The notes: generated by a model not told the origin, from the letters alone. Positions 52,306 through 61,522 are shown, counted from the first letter of the stretch. The stretch: 64,000 nucleotides of DNA from Roseiarcus sp050013915 (GCA_050013915.1 JBEKEI010000011.1:1-64000); one strand, 5' to 3'. Translations and numbers: made by a program.

Positions 52306-52530
52306 ATGTGGGAAATGACCAAGAACACGATCGGCCTCTTCTTCGCCGGCAAGCTGTTCGCCGAACCCCGCATGGTCTGTCGGCAACTCGCGATCGGCGT
52401 TCTGACCACAGCGGTGGTTCTGATCGGCCTCGCCGAAGCCGGCGCGCCGTACTGGCTCGCCGCGCTGGTCGCCGGGCTGATCGGCGGCGCGATGCAGCCG
52501 TACCTCTTCAAGGATCTCCGCTACCGTTGA
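52306..52530 (+). CDS. Small two-helix membrane protein
   Basis: A 74-residue protein. After an amphipathic start (MWEMTKNTIGLFFAGKLFAEPR) come two membrane helices: QLAIGVLTTAVVLIGLAEAG and PYWLAALVAGLIGGAMQPYLF. A GAGGAG ribosome site lies 8-9 bases before the ATG. I know no family function. Together with the preceding gene it forms a tiny membrane pair between the TPR and NifU-Rieske genes. Confidence 0.68.
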   Translation: MWEMTKNTIGLFFAGKLFAEPRMVCRQLAIGVLTTAVVLIGLAEAGAPYWLAALVAGLIGGAMQPYLFKDLRYR

Positions 52531-52537
52531 GGCCACG

Positions 52538-53407
52538 ATGAACGCGTTCGACATGGCGGCGACGCAGCGCAACGATCTTGCCGGATTCGTCGGCGACATC
52601 GAGCGGCTCGAGGCGATCTTCGACAGCTGGGACGAGACGCCGCGCGCCGTCGTGCAAGCCTACCGCCGCTCGATCGAGGCGTTGAACGGCGAGGCGTTGC
52701 GGCGGCTGGTCCGCGCGCTCAAGTCCGACACGGCGGCGCTCGCCGCGATGAAATCGGCGGTCGCCGACGAAGTCGTCTACGCGGTTCTGCGAAGACACGA
52801 CATCGTCAAGCCCAGTCTCAGCGAGCGGGTGGAGGCCGCGCTCGACGGCGTTCGCCCCATGCTCGCCTCTCACGGCGGCGACGTCGAACTGGTGAGGGTC
52901 GCGCCGCCAGCGATCGAGGTGCGGTTCACCGGCGCCTGCGACGGCTGCCCGGCCTCGGCGCTGACGTTCCACGCCGGCGTCAAGAAGGCCGTCCAGGACT
53001 CCTGCCCGGAGATCGCCGAGATCCGTCAGGTCAAGGGTCTCGGCGGCGCCAGCGAAGGGAGCGTCCGCTTCATCAGCCCGTTCGCGCTCGGGGCGGAGGG
53101 CGACTGGCTGTTTGCGGCGACCCTGTCCGACATCCCGGAACGCGGCGTTCGCGCCGTTACGCTCGGCGGCGAGGCCCTGCTGCTGTCGCGCCAGGGCGCG
53201 GCGGTCACCTGTTTCCAGAACGCCTGCGCGCACCTGGGCCTCGCGCTCGACGGCGGCGAGGTCGCCGATGGCGTGCTGACCTGCCCTCATCACGACTTTC
53301 GTTATGATCTGGCGAGCGGGGAATGCCTGACCGCGCCGCAGGTGCAGTTGCAGTCGCATGCCGTGCGCGTCGTCGGCCGCCGCGTCGAAGTGAGGCTCTC
53401 GAAATAA
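52538..53407 (+). CDS. NifU C-terminal domain-Rieske [2Fe-2S] fusion protein
   Basis: A 289-residue protein. Residues 1-90 are helical with no known motif. Residues 93-165 are a NifU/Nfu domain with CDGCPAS (C134, C137). Residues 185-289 are a Rieske domain with C230-x-H232 (CAHLG) and C249-x2-H252 (CPHHDF). It could carry electrons from HupS or help with Fe-S supply. Such Rieske/NifU genes recur in group 2a loci of mycobacteria and acidithiobacilli. It starts 7 bp after the preceding gene. Confidence 0.88.
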   Translation: MNAFDMAATQRNDLAGFVGDIERLEAIFDSWDETPRAVVQAYRRSIEALNGEALRRLVRALKSDTAALAAMKSAVADEVVYAVLRRHDIVKPSLSERVEAALDGVRPMLASHGGDVELVRVAPPAIEVRFTGACDGCPASALTFHAGVKKAVQDSCPEIAEIRQVKGLGGASEGSVRFISPFALGAEGDWLFAATLSDIPERGVRAVTLGGEALLLSRQGAAVTCFQNACAHLGLALDGGEVADGVLTCPHHDFRYDLASGECLTAPQVQLQSHAVRVVGRRVEVRLSK

Positions 53408-53408
53408 C

Positions 53409-54611
53409 ATGCGTGTCTCGCTCGCCCCCTCGCATCTGCGCGCGGTCCCGATCCGGGGCGGACCGGGCGCCGGCGCGCCGGCGCTGCTCGCCGCGGATGG
53501 CGCGCGCGTCCTGCTCGGCGGCAGCGTGGGGGAGGACGGCCTGGCGCGCCCGATCGCGCCCGCCGCCGCGACGCTGTTCGGGCCGCGCGGCGCGGCTCTC
53601 GCAGGGCCCGACGGGCCGCTGTTCGTCTGCGACACCGGCCATCACCGGCTGCTGATGTGGCGGCGGATTCCCGATGCGGACAACACGCCCGCCGACCTCC
53701 TGATCGGCCAGCCGGACTTTTCCCGCGAAGGGCGCAATGGCAGGCGCGAGGTCGGGCCGGCGACGCTCAACGTCCCGACCGGCGTCAGCGCGGCCGAGGG
53801 CGCGCTCGCGATCGCCGACGCCTGGAATCATCGGGTGCTGATCTGGCGAAACCATCCCGACGCCGCGAACCGGCCCGCCGACGTCGTGCTCGGCCAGGCC
53901 GACTTCCGCTCCGGCGCCGCCAATCGCGGCCTCGACCGCGCGCGCGCCGACACGCTGAACTGGTGCTACGGCGTCGCGATCGCGCAGGGCAGGCTCATCG
54001 TCGCCGATACCGGCAACCGGCGCGTCCTCGTCTGGAACGCCATTCCGGAGACGAACGGCGCGCCGGCGGATCTCGTCCTCGGGCAGCGGGATTTCACCAC
54101 CCGCGACGAGAACGCGGGCGAAGGCGCGGGCGCGCGCGGAATGCGCTGGCCGCACGGCCTCGCAGTCGCGAACGACACGATCCTGGTCGCCGACGCGGGC
54201 GACAATCGCGTGATGGGCTGGCGGGGTTGGCCGCGGGCGAACGGCGCGCCGTGCCACTTCGTGCTGGGCCAGGCCGACATGACCGGGCTCGACCACAACC
54301 GCGGCGCCTATCACCCGACCGCGGGCGCGCTGAACATGCCCTATGGGCTCGGCGTGCAGGCTTCGCGCCTGATCGTCGCCGACACCGCCAATTCGCGCCT
54401 GCTCGGCTTCGAACTGGCGGAGCTGGCGACCGGCGCGCCGGCCTCGCGGCTCGCCGCCCAGCGCGACTTCGGCGACAAGGGCGACAACCGCTGGTCCAAC
54501 GCCGCCCGCGACAGCCTGTGCTGGCCCTATGGCGCGGCGGCCTGCGGCGCGACTCTGGCGATCGCCGACACCGGCAACAACCGCGTGCTCCTGTGGGAGG
54601 CCGCGCCATGA
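53409..54611 (+). CDS. NHL-repeat beta-propeller protein
   Basis: A 400-residue protein with six repeats of the type VADTGNRRVLVW: CDTGHHRLLMW, IADAWNHRVLIW, VADTGNRRVLVW, VADAGDNRVMGW, VADTANSRLLGF, IADTGNNRVLLW. Repeats of GQPDF/GQADF/GQRDF alternate with them. This predicts a six-bladed propeller without a signal peptide. NHL proteins are regular members of group 2a loci but have no assigned function. The gene starts 1 base after the NifU-Rieske stop and overlaps hypF by 4 bp. Confidence 0.88.
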   Translation: MRVSLAPSHLRAVPIRGGPGAGAPALLAADGARVLLGGSVGEDGLARPIAPAAATLFGPRGAALAGPDGPLFVCDTGHHRLLMWRRIPDADNTPADLLIGQPDFSREGRNGRREVGPATLNVPTGVSAAEGALAIADAWNHRVLIWRNHPDAANRPADVVLGQADFRSGAANRGLDRARADTLNWCYGVAIAQGRLIVADTGNRRVLVWNAIPETNGAPADLVLGQRDFTTRDENAGEGAGARGMRWPHGLAVANDTILVADAGDNRVMGWRGWPRANGAPCHFVLGQADMTGLDHNRGAYHPTAGALNMPYGLGVQASRLIVADTANSRLLGFELAELATGAPASRLAAQRDFGDKGDNRWSNAARDSLCWPYGAAACGATLAIADTGNNRVLLWEAAP

Positions 54612-57037
54612 CCCTGTCCGGAGGCGGCGCGCCCGAGGCGCGGGCGGTCGCGATGGAGGTTCGGGTTCGTGGCCGCGTGCAGGGCGTCGGGTTTCGGCCG
54701 ACGGTCTGGCGCATTGCGCGAGAGCTCGGCCTCGCCGGCGAAGTCTTCAATGACCCGCAAGGGGTGCTGGTGCGCATCGGCGGCGATGAAGGCGCGGTCG
54801 CCGCATTTCTCGACCGCATGCAGCGCGAGCCGCCGCCGCTCGGGCGCATCGACCGCATCGAGACCCGCGCCTTTGGCGGCGCGCTGCCGCGCCAGTTCCG
54901 CATCGCCGAGAGCGTCGGCGGCGCCGCGCGCACCGAGATCGCGCCGGACGCCGCGATCTGCAGAGCCTGCGCCGAGGAGATCGTCGATCCCTTCGAACGG
55001 CGGTTTCGCTATCCCTTCGCCAATTGCACGCATTGCGGGCCGCGCCTGACCATCGTCGAAGGCATCCCCTACGATCGCGCGCGGACGACGATGGCGCCAT
55101 TCGCACGATGCGAGGCCTGCGAGGCCGAATATCTCGATCCCGCCGACCGCCGCTTCCACGCGGAAGCGATTGCCTGTCACGTCTGCGGACCCGGAGCGTC
55201 GCTGGTCCGCCTGGACCGGCGCGCGGCGAGCTTCGACCAGCACTCGACGCTCGACGCCGTCGACGCGATCTGCGGCCTGATCCAAAAGGGCGAAATCGTC
55301 GCGATCAAGGGTCTGGGCGGCTACCACCTCGCCTGCGACGCCACCAGGACGGAAGCTGTGGCGCGGCTGCGCCGGCTCAAGCGCCGCCACGCCAAGCCGT
55401 TCGCGCTGATGGCCCGGGATCTCGACGTCATCCGCGACTATTGCACCGTCGACGCCGAGGAGGAGCGCCTGCTCGCCAGCGCCGCGGGGCCGATCGTCCT
55501 GCTCGCCGCCGGGGGCGCCGAACGGCTGCCGGAAGCGGTCGCGCCCGGCCTCTCGACCCTCGGCTTCATGCTGCCGGCGACCCCTGTGCATCTTCTCGTG
55601 CTGCGGCGCATGAACCGGCCAGTGGTGATGACGAGCGGCAACCTGTCGGACGAACCGCAGGTCATCGACGAGGCGGCCGCGCATGAACGGCTCGCCGGGA
55701 TCGCCACCTACGCGCTGATCCATGACCGCCGGATCGCCAATCGCGTCGATGATTCAGTCGCGCGGGTCATGGCCGGCCGGGCGCGCATCCTGCGCCGCGC
55801 GCGCGGTTTCGCGCCGGCGCCGCTCGCGCTGCCGGCGGGCTTCGCATCGGCCCCCGAGCTGCTGGCGATGGGCGGCCAATTGAAGGCGACGTTCTGTCTG
55901 GTCAAGGACGGCGAGGCGATCCTCTCGCAGCACCAGGGCGATCTCGAGGACGCCGCGACCTTCGACGACTACCGCAGGAATCTCGCGCTCTATGCCGCGC
56001 TGTTCGATCACGCGCCCGTCGCCGTCGTCGCCGACCGGCATCCTGAATATCTCTCGTCGAAACTGGCTCGCGAGCGGGCGCGATCCGAGGCGCTGCCGCT
56101 GATCGAGGTTCAGCACCATCACGCCCATGTCGCCGCCTGCCTGGCCGAGAACGGCTATCCGATCGACGCCCCGCCGGCGCTCGGGATCGTCCTCGACGGC
56201 CTGGGCTGGGGCGAGGCCGGAACGCTCTGGGGCGGCGAATTCCTGCTCGCCGGCTACCGTGGCTTCGAGAGGCTCGGCACGTTCAAGCCGGTGCCGATGC
56301 CCGGCGGCGCGACGGCCGCACGCGAGCCCTGGCGCAATCTCTACGCCCATCTCATGGCCGAGATGGGTTGGGCCGAGTTCACGATGAATTTCGCCGCGCT
56401 GGAGGTCCATGCCGATCTCTCGGCGCGGCCGCGCGCCACGCTCGACGCGATGATCCGCGACGGCGTGAATTCGCCGAAGGCTTCATCGTGCGGCCGGCTG
56501 TTCGATGCGGTCGCCGCGGCGCTCGACATCTGCCGCGGGCGTCAGGCCTATGAGGGCGAGGCCGCCGCGCGGCTCGAGGCGCTGGTCGATCGGGATGCGT
56601 TGCGCGACGAGCAGGATTCGCTCGGCTATCCCTTCTCCATCCCCAATCTCGGCGGCTCGGGCCTGCCCTATGTCGAGCCGCTCGCGATGTGGCGGGCGAT
56701 CCTCGGCGACCTCGTCCTGCAGACGCCGCCGCCGGTGATGGCGGCGCGCTTTCACAAAGGCCTCGCCATCGCCATCGTCGCCATGGCGACGAAGCTGGCG
56801 CGTCGCGACGACGAGGCCGGTCCGCGCTTCGCCGCCGTCGCCCTGACCGGCGGCTGTTTCCAGAACCGCATCCTGTTCGAAGAGGTCGCCAGGCGTCTCG
56901 AACGCGAGAGGTTCACGGTTCTTTCCCACGCCCTGGTTCCGGCGAATGACGGCGGCGTCGCGCTCGGCCAGGCCGTGATCGGGGCCGCGCGTCTCATCCG
57001 GGCCGGGGCGATCGACGAGGGAAACCGTCAAACCTAA
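54608..57037 (+). CDS. hypF: Hydrogenase maturation factor HypF (carbamoyltransferase)
   Basis: An 809-residue protein. Residues about 15-105 are the acylphosphatase domain (GRVQGVGFRPTVWR). Residues about 120-210 hold two zinc-finger pairs (CRACAEEI, CTHCGPR, CEACEAE, CHVCGPG). A YrdC domain follows (VAIKGLGGYHLACDA). The Kae1-like domain has the metal motif QHHHAHVAA. HypF makes the thiocarbamate on HypE, the source of the CN ligands. Its length is slightly above the usual 750-780. Confidence 0.96.
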   Translation: MTLSGGGAPEARAVAMEVRVRGRVQGVGFRPTVWRIARELGLAGEVFNDPQGVLVRIGGDEGAVAAFLDRMQREPPPLGRIDRIETRAFGGALPRQFRIAESVGGAARTEIAPDAAICRACAEEIVDPFERRFRYPFANCTHCGPRLTIVEGIPYDRARTTMAPFARCEACEAEYLDPADRRFHAEAIACHVCGPGASLVRLDRRAASFDQHSTLDAVDAICGLIQKGEIVAIKGLGGYHLACDATRTEAVARLRRLKRRHAKPFALMARDLDVIRDYCTVDAEEERLLASAAGPIVLLAAGGAERLPEAVAPGLSTLGFMLPATPVHLLVLRRMNRPVVMTSGNLSDEPQVIDEAAAHERLAGIATYALIHDRRIANRVDDSVARVMAGRARILRRARGFAPAPLALPAGFASAPELLAMGGQLKATFCLVKDGEAILSQHQGDLEDAATFDDYRRNLALYAALFDHAPVAVVADRHPEYLSSKLARERARSEALPLIEVQHHHAHVAACLAENGYPIDAPPALGIVLDGLGWGEAGTLWGGEFLLAGYRGFERLGTFKPVPMPGGATAAREPWRNLYAHLMAEMGWAEFTMNFAALEVHADLSARPRATLDAMIRDGVNSPKASSCGRLFDAVAAALDICRGRQAYEGEAAARLEALVDRDALRDEQDSLGYPFSIPNLGGSGLPYVEPLAMWRAILGDLVLQTPPPVMAARFHKGLAIAIVAMATKLARRDDEAGPRFAAVALTGGCFQNRILFEEVARRLERERFTVLSHALVPANDGGVALGQAVIGAARLIRAGAIDEGNRQT

Positions 57038-57048
57038 GGAGACGCGCC

Positions 57049-57330
57049 ATGTGCCTCGGGATTCCCGGCCAGATCGTTGGGATCGACGACGTCGCGAAGA
57101 AACTGGCGACGGTCGACGTCAGCGGCGTCCGCCGACAGGTGAACGTCGCCTGCATCGTCGGCGACGGGCGCCCGATCGAGTCCTGCGTCGGGGCCTGGGT
57201 GCTGATTCATGTCGGCTTCGCGATGAGCCGCATCGACGAAGCCGAAGCGGCCGCGACGCTGAAAATCCTGACCGAACTCGGCGAGGCGCAGGCCGAGCTG
57301 GAGGCGATGCGGCTGTCTGCGGCGCATTGA
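57049..57330 (+). CDS. hypC: Hydrogenase maturation chaperone HypC
   Basis: A 93-residue protein beginning MCLGIPGQI, with the essential Cys2, and containing GAWVLIHVGFAMSRIDEAEA. It carries the Fe(CN)2CO unit with HypD to the large subunit. It lies 11 bp after hypF. Confidence 0.96.
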   Translation: MCLGIPGQIVGIDDVAKKLATVDVSGVRRQVNVACIVGDGRPIESCVGAWVLIHVGFAMSRIDEAEAAATLKILTELGEAQAELEAMRLSAAH

Positions 57331-57342
57331 GGAGGACCGGCC

Positions 57343-58035
57343 ATGTCCAACGGAGGCGATCTGGAGGGGCTCTACCCGTTCCTGCACGGCAGGAGCCAGG
57401 ACACGGGCGCACTCGACGCCGCGCTGCTCCATTCGGTGGAGGAGAAGGCGCGCGACTCGCGGGAGACCAACCTGCGCTTCTTCGCCGCGCAGGCGCCGGT
57501 GCTCGTCGCGGCCGCGAAGACGGTTGCGGCGGTCTACCGGGGCGGCGGCCGGCTGTTCTCGATGGGCAATGGCGGCTCCAGCTGCGACGCGTCGCATGTG
57601 GCGGTCGAATTCGTCCATCCGATCACGGCGGGCCGCCCGGCGCTCGCCGCGATCAATCTCGTCGCCGATCTCGCGATGATCTCCGCCGTCGGCAATGACG
57701 TCGGCTTCGATCACGTCTTCGTTCGCCAGATCATCGCCCAGGGCAAGGCGGGCGACGGGCTCATCGGCATTTCGACCAGCGGCAATTCGGCCAATCTGAT
57801 CGCGGCCTTCGCCAAGGCCAGGCAGATGGGCATCGCGACCATCGGGCTGGCGGGCGGCGAGGGCGGCCGGATGGCGGCGAGCGGGGTCGTCGACCATTGT
57901 CTGGTCGTGCCCACGACCTCGATCCATCGCATCCAGGAATGCCACGTCGTCGCCTATCACATTCTCTGGGACCTCGTGCACACCTTGCTGGCGGACGATC
58001 GCGGTTCGGCGACCACCAGGGGAGCGGCGGCATGA
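57343..58035 (+). CDS. SIS-domain sugar isomerase (GmhA-like) inside the hyp operon
   Basis: A 230-residue protein. LFSMGNGGSSCDASHVAVEF and IGISTSGNSANLIAAFAKAR are the phosphosugar-binding loops of sedoheptulose-7-phosphate isomerases. HRIQECHVVAYHILWDLVH matches the metal/histidine helix near the C-terminus. It overlaps hypD by 4 bp. GmhA normally serves lipopolysaccharide heptose synthesis, but no other heptose genes are here. Its fixed place between hypC and hypD suggests a maturation role that is not established. Confidence 0.85.
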   Translation: MSNGGDLEGLYPFLHGRSQDTGALDAALLHSVEEKARDSRETNLRFFAAQAPVLVAAAKTVAAVYRGGGRLFSMGNGGSSCDASHVAVEFVHPITAGRPALAAINLVADLAMISAVGNDVGFDHVFVRQIIAQGKAGDGLIGISTSGNSANLIAAFAKARQMGIATIGLAGGEGGRMAASGVVDHCLVVPTTSIHRIQECHVVAYHILWDLVHTLLADDRGSATTRGAAA

Positions 58036-59162
58036 AATATCTCGACGAATTTCGCGACCGGGCCAAGGCCGCGATTCTGGTGGCGGAGATCGACGCGCTG
58101 GTCGCGACGATGAGGATTCCCGCCGACCGGCCTCTCCACATCATGGAGGTTTGCGGCGGCCATACCCATTCGATCTTCCGTTACGGGATCGAGGGCATGC
58201 TGCCCAGGCAGATCGAGCTCGTCCACGGCCCGGGATGTCCAGTCTGCGTCCTGCCGATGGGGCGGGTCGACGATTGCGTCAGCATCGCCGAACGACCGGG
58301 GGTGATCTTCGCCACGTTCGGCGACGCGATGCGGGTGCCCGGATCCGGCAAGAGCCTTCTCCAGGCGAAGGCCGACGGCGCCGACGTGCGGATGGTCTAT
58401 TCGCCGATGGATGCGCTCGCCATCGCCCGCCGGAATCCCGACCGCGAGGTCGTGTTTTTCGGGCTCGGCTTCGAGACCACCATGCCCTCGACCGCGCTGA
58501 CGATCCTGCAGGCGGAAGCCGACGGCGTCGCCAACTTCTCGGTGTTCTGCAATCACATCACCATCGTTCCGACGATCAAGGCCATTCTCGACAGTCCGGA
58601 CCTCAGGCTCGACGGCTTCCTCGGCCCGGGCCATGTGTCGATGGTGATCGGCACGGCGCCCTATGCGTTCATCGCCGATTTCTATCGCAAGCCGATGGTC
58701 GTCGCCGGCTTCGAGCCGCTCGACATTCTCCAGTCGATCTGGATGGTCCTCAAGCAGATCAGGGAGGGACGCGCCGAGATCGAGAACCAATATGCGCGCG
58801 TCGTCCCCGACCAGGGCAACGGGCCCGCGCTACGGGCGGTGTCGCGCGTCTATGAACTGCGCGCATTCTTCGAATGGCGCGGCCTCGGATCGATCGACCA
58901 CTCCGGCGTCAGGTTGCGCGACGCCTACGCCCGGTTCGACGCGGAGCGGAAATTCGCCATTCCGAACGTCCGGATCGCCGACCCCAAGTCCTGCCAATGC
59001 GGCGAAGTGCTGAAGGGCGTCATCAAGCCCTGGCAGTGCAAGGTGTTCGGATCCGCCTGCACGCCGGAGACGCCGCTCGGCGCGCTGATGGTCTCTTCGG
59101 AGGGCGCTTGCGCGGCCTATTATCAGTACGGCGGCGTCAAACACCATGTGGCGGCCGAATGA
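58032..59162 (+). CDS. hypD: Hydrogenase maturation factor HypD
   Basis: A 376-residue Fe-S protein. EVCGGHTHSIFRYG, HGPGCPVCVLP, FFGLGFETTMPST, FLGPGHVSMVIG and SCQCGEVLKG are all intact, giving the active-site cysteines and the [4Fe-4S] ligands. HypD with HypC builds the Fe(CN)2CO centre. The ATG at 58032 overlaps the SIS gene stop. Confidence 0.96.
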   Translation: MKYLDEFRDRAKAAILVAEIDALVATMRIPADRPLHIMEVCGGHTHSIFRYGIEGMLPRQIELVHGPGCPVCVLPMGRVDDCVSIAERPGVIFATFGDAMRVPGSGKSLLQAKADGADVRMVYSPMDALAIARRNPDREVVFFGLGFETTMPSTALTILQAEADGVANFSVFCNHITIVPTIKAILDSPDLRLDGFLGPGHVSMVIGTAPYAFIADFYRKPMVVAGFEPLDILQSIWMVLKQIREGRAEIENQYARVVPDQGNGPALRAVSRVYELRAFFEWRGLGSIDHSGVRLRDAYARFDAERKFAIPNVRIADPKSCQCGEVLKGVIKPWQCKVFGSACTPETPLGALMVSSEGACAAYYQYGGVKHHVAAE

Positions 59163-60226
59163 ACATCGCTCCCCCCCTACGCGCCCGCGCGCTCGGCAGG
59201 GTCCATGTCCCGACCGTCACGCTCGCCCATGGCGGCGGGGGCAAGGCGATGAAGGATCTGATCGACGACGTCTTCATCGACGCCTTCGGCGCGGGGGCGC
59301 CGGCGCCGCTGGAGGATCAGGCCCGGTTCGATCTCGCGGAGCTCGCTTCGCACGGCGACCGGCTCGCCTTCACCACGGATTCCTTCGTCGTCGATCCCCT
59401 GTTCTTTCCCGGCGGCGACATCGGCCGGCTCGCGGTCTGCGGGACCGTCAACGACCTGGCGGTCGGCGGGGCCCGGCCGCTCTACCTTTCCTGCGCGGCG
59501 ATCGTCGAGGAGGGCGTCAGCGTCGCTCTCCTGCGCCAGGTGGCCGACTCGATGGCCACCACCGCCAGGGAGGCGGGCGTCGGGATCGTCACCGGCGACA
59601 CCAAAGTCGTGCCGCGCGGCGCCTGCGACAGGCTGTTCCTCACGACGACAGGGATCGGCGTCATCCGCCAGGGCCTGACGCTCGGCGCTCATCTGGCGCG
59701 GCCGGGCGACGTCGTCCTGGTCAACGGACTGCTCGGCGATCACGGGGCGGCGATCCTCTGCGCGCGCGGCGACATGGCGCTGGAGACGCCGATCCAGAGC
59801 GATTGCGCCGCGCTGCACGGACTCGTCGCGCAGATGGTCGCCGCCGCGCCCGGAATCCGCTGCCTGCGCGACGCCACGCGCGGCGGCGTCGCGACCGTCC
59901 TCAACGAACTCGCCGAAGCCTCGGGGGTCGAGATCGAGATCGACGAGGCGGCGACGCCGATCCGCGAGGAGGTGAAGGCGTTCTGCGAGATTCTGGGTCT
60001 TGATCCGCTCTATCTCGCCAATGAGGGCAAGCTCGTCGCGGTCGCCCCGGCCGACGAGGCGGCGGCCCTGCTCGCCGCGATGCGCGCCCATCCGCTCGGG
60101 CCGCGCGCGGGCGTCATCGGGCGCGTCCGGTCCGGGGCGGCGGGACATGTCACGATGCGCACCGTCTTCGGCGGCCGCAGAGTGGTGGACATGCTGGTCG
60201 GCGAACAGCTGCCGCGGATCTGTTGA
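59159..60226 (+). CDS. hypE: Hydrogenase maturation factor HypE
   Basis: A 355-residue PurM-like ATPase. LAHGGGGKAMKDLI, FTTDSFVVDPLFFPGGDIG and RDATRGGVATVLNELA are diagnostic. It ends LPRIC, the C-terminal cysteine that becomes thiocyanate. It overlaps hypD by 4 bp. Confidence 0.96.
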   Translation: MNIAPPLRARALGRVHVPTVTLAHGGGGKAMKDLIDDVFIDAFGAGAPAPLEDQARFDLAELASHGDRLAFTTDSFVVDPLFFPGGDIGRLAVCGTVNDLAVGGARPLYLSCAAIVEEGVSVALLRQVADSMATTAREAGVGIVTGDTKVVPRGACDRLFLTTTGIGVIRQGLTLGAHLARPGDVVLVNGLLGDHGAAILCARGDMALETPIQSDCAALHGLVAQMVAAAPGIRCLRDATRGGVATVLNELAEASGVEIEIDEAATPIREEVKAFCEILGLDPLYLANEGKLVAVAPADEAAALLAAMRAHPLGPRAGVIGRVRSGAAGHVTMRTVFGGRRVVDMLVGEQLPRIC

Positions 60227-60233
60227 GAGCGCC

Positions 60234-60572
60234 ATGCACGAACTCGGCATCACGCGCAACATCGTCGCCATCGTCAGCGAGGCCGCCGAGGGCCGCCCGG
60301 TTCGCCGCGTCACGATCGAGATCGGCAAACTGTCGGGGGTGCTGAGCGAGGCGATCGCCTTCTGTTTCGACGCCGTGGCCCGCGGCACGGCGCTCGAAGG
60401 CGCGCGCCTCGAGATCCGTGAGATCGACGGGCGCGCCCGCTGCACGCAATGCGATGCGGAATTCGCCGCCGACACGCTGTTCACGCCCTGCCCATGTGGT
60501 TCGCGACGCTTCGTGCGGCTTCGCGGCGAAGAGCTGAACATCAAGTCGATGGAGCTGACGGAGGCTGCGTGA
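60234..60572 (+). CDS. hypA: Nickel metallochaperone HypA
   Basis: A 112-residue protein. MHELGITRNIV contains the nickel site (Met1, His2, Glu3). Zinc cysteines are CTQCD and CPCGS. It inserts nickel with HypB. Its stop overlaps the hypB ATG by one base. Confidence 0.95.
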   Translation: MHELGITRNIVAIVSEAAEGRPVRRVTIEIGKLSGVLSEAIAFCFDAVARGTALEGARLEIREIDGRARCTQCDAEFAADTLFTPCPCGSRRFVRLRGEELNIKSMELTEAA

Positions 60573-61522
60573 TGTGCGGACATTGCGGGTGCGGAAGCGA
60601 GGCCGGGGCGAGCGTGCTCAATCTCCAGACCGGGAAGGAAATCACGATGGGAGTCGATCGGCGCGATCACGATCACGGCGACCCGGATGGCGCGCGGCGC
60701 CACCACGACCATCATCACGACCGGGACCATGCCCATGGCGCGCACGACCGCCACGCGCACGGTCACGACCACGATCACAGCCATCCGCGCGACCATGACC
60801 ATGCCGACGACGCGAGCCATCGGGGCCGCCACAGCGGCGCCGCGGCGGCGGCGGGGCTGGTCGAACTCGAGGCGCAGATTCTCGACAAGAACGACAGGCT
60901 CGCCGCCAGGAACCGGGCCTGGTTCAGGGGCCGCGAGATTCTCGCGCTCAACCTCGTCAGCTCGCCGGGCGCGGGCAAGACGACGCTGCTCGAACGGACG
61001 ATCCGGGACCTCGGCGGCGCGTTGAAAATCTTCGTGGTCGAAGGCGATCAGGCGACGTCCAACGACGGCGAGCGAATTCGCGCCGCCGGGGCGCCGGCCG
61101 TGCAGGTCAACACCGGCGCCGGCTGTCATCTCGAAGCCGACATGGTCGCGCGCGGCGTGCAGGAGCTGAAGCCGACCGCCGGTTCGGTCGTCATGATCGA
61201 AAACGTCGGCAATCTCGTCTGCCCCGCGCTGTTCGATCTGGGCGAGCGCGCCAAGGTCCTGATTCTGTCGGTCGCGGAGGGCGAGGACAAGCCGCTCAAA
61301 TATCCCCACATGTTCCGCGCCGCCGAAGTCATGATCCTCAACAAGATCGATCTCCTGCCGCATGTCGATTTTGACCCGGCGCGCGCGATCGCCAACGCGC
61401 GTCGGGTGAATCCCGACATCGCCGTGATCCCGCTGTCCGCCCGCACCGGCGAGGGACTGGCGGCCTGGTACGAATGGCTTCGTCGGGAATGCGGCGCGGT
61501 CGCCGATGCGGCGTTCGCCTGA
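60572..61522 (+). CDS. hypB: Nickel-binding GTPase HypB
   Basis: A 316-residue protein. It opens MCGHCGCGS (CxxCGC nickel site), followed by a long histidine/aspartate-rich stretch at about residues 29-82, probably a nickel store. The GTPase domain has SSPGAGKTTLLE (P-loop), the metal switch GAGCHLEADM, and the base-recognition NKIDLLP. It is the last gene of the locus. Confidence 0.95.
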   Translation: MCGHCGCGSEAGASVLNLQTGKEITMGVDRRDHDHGDPDGARRHHDHHHDRDHAHGAHDRHAHGHDHDHSHPRDHDHADDASHRGRHSGAAAAAGLVELEAQILDKNDRLAARNRAWFRGREILALNLVSSPGAGKTTLLERTIRDLGGALKIFVVEGDQATSNDGERIRAAGAPAVQVNTGAGCHLEADMVARGVQELKPTAGSVVMIENVGNLVCPALFDLGERAKVLILSVAEGEDKPLKYPHMFRAAEVMILNKIDLLPHVDFDPARAIANARRVNPDIAVIPLSARTGEGLAAWYEWLRRECGAVADAAFA

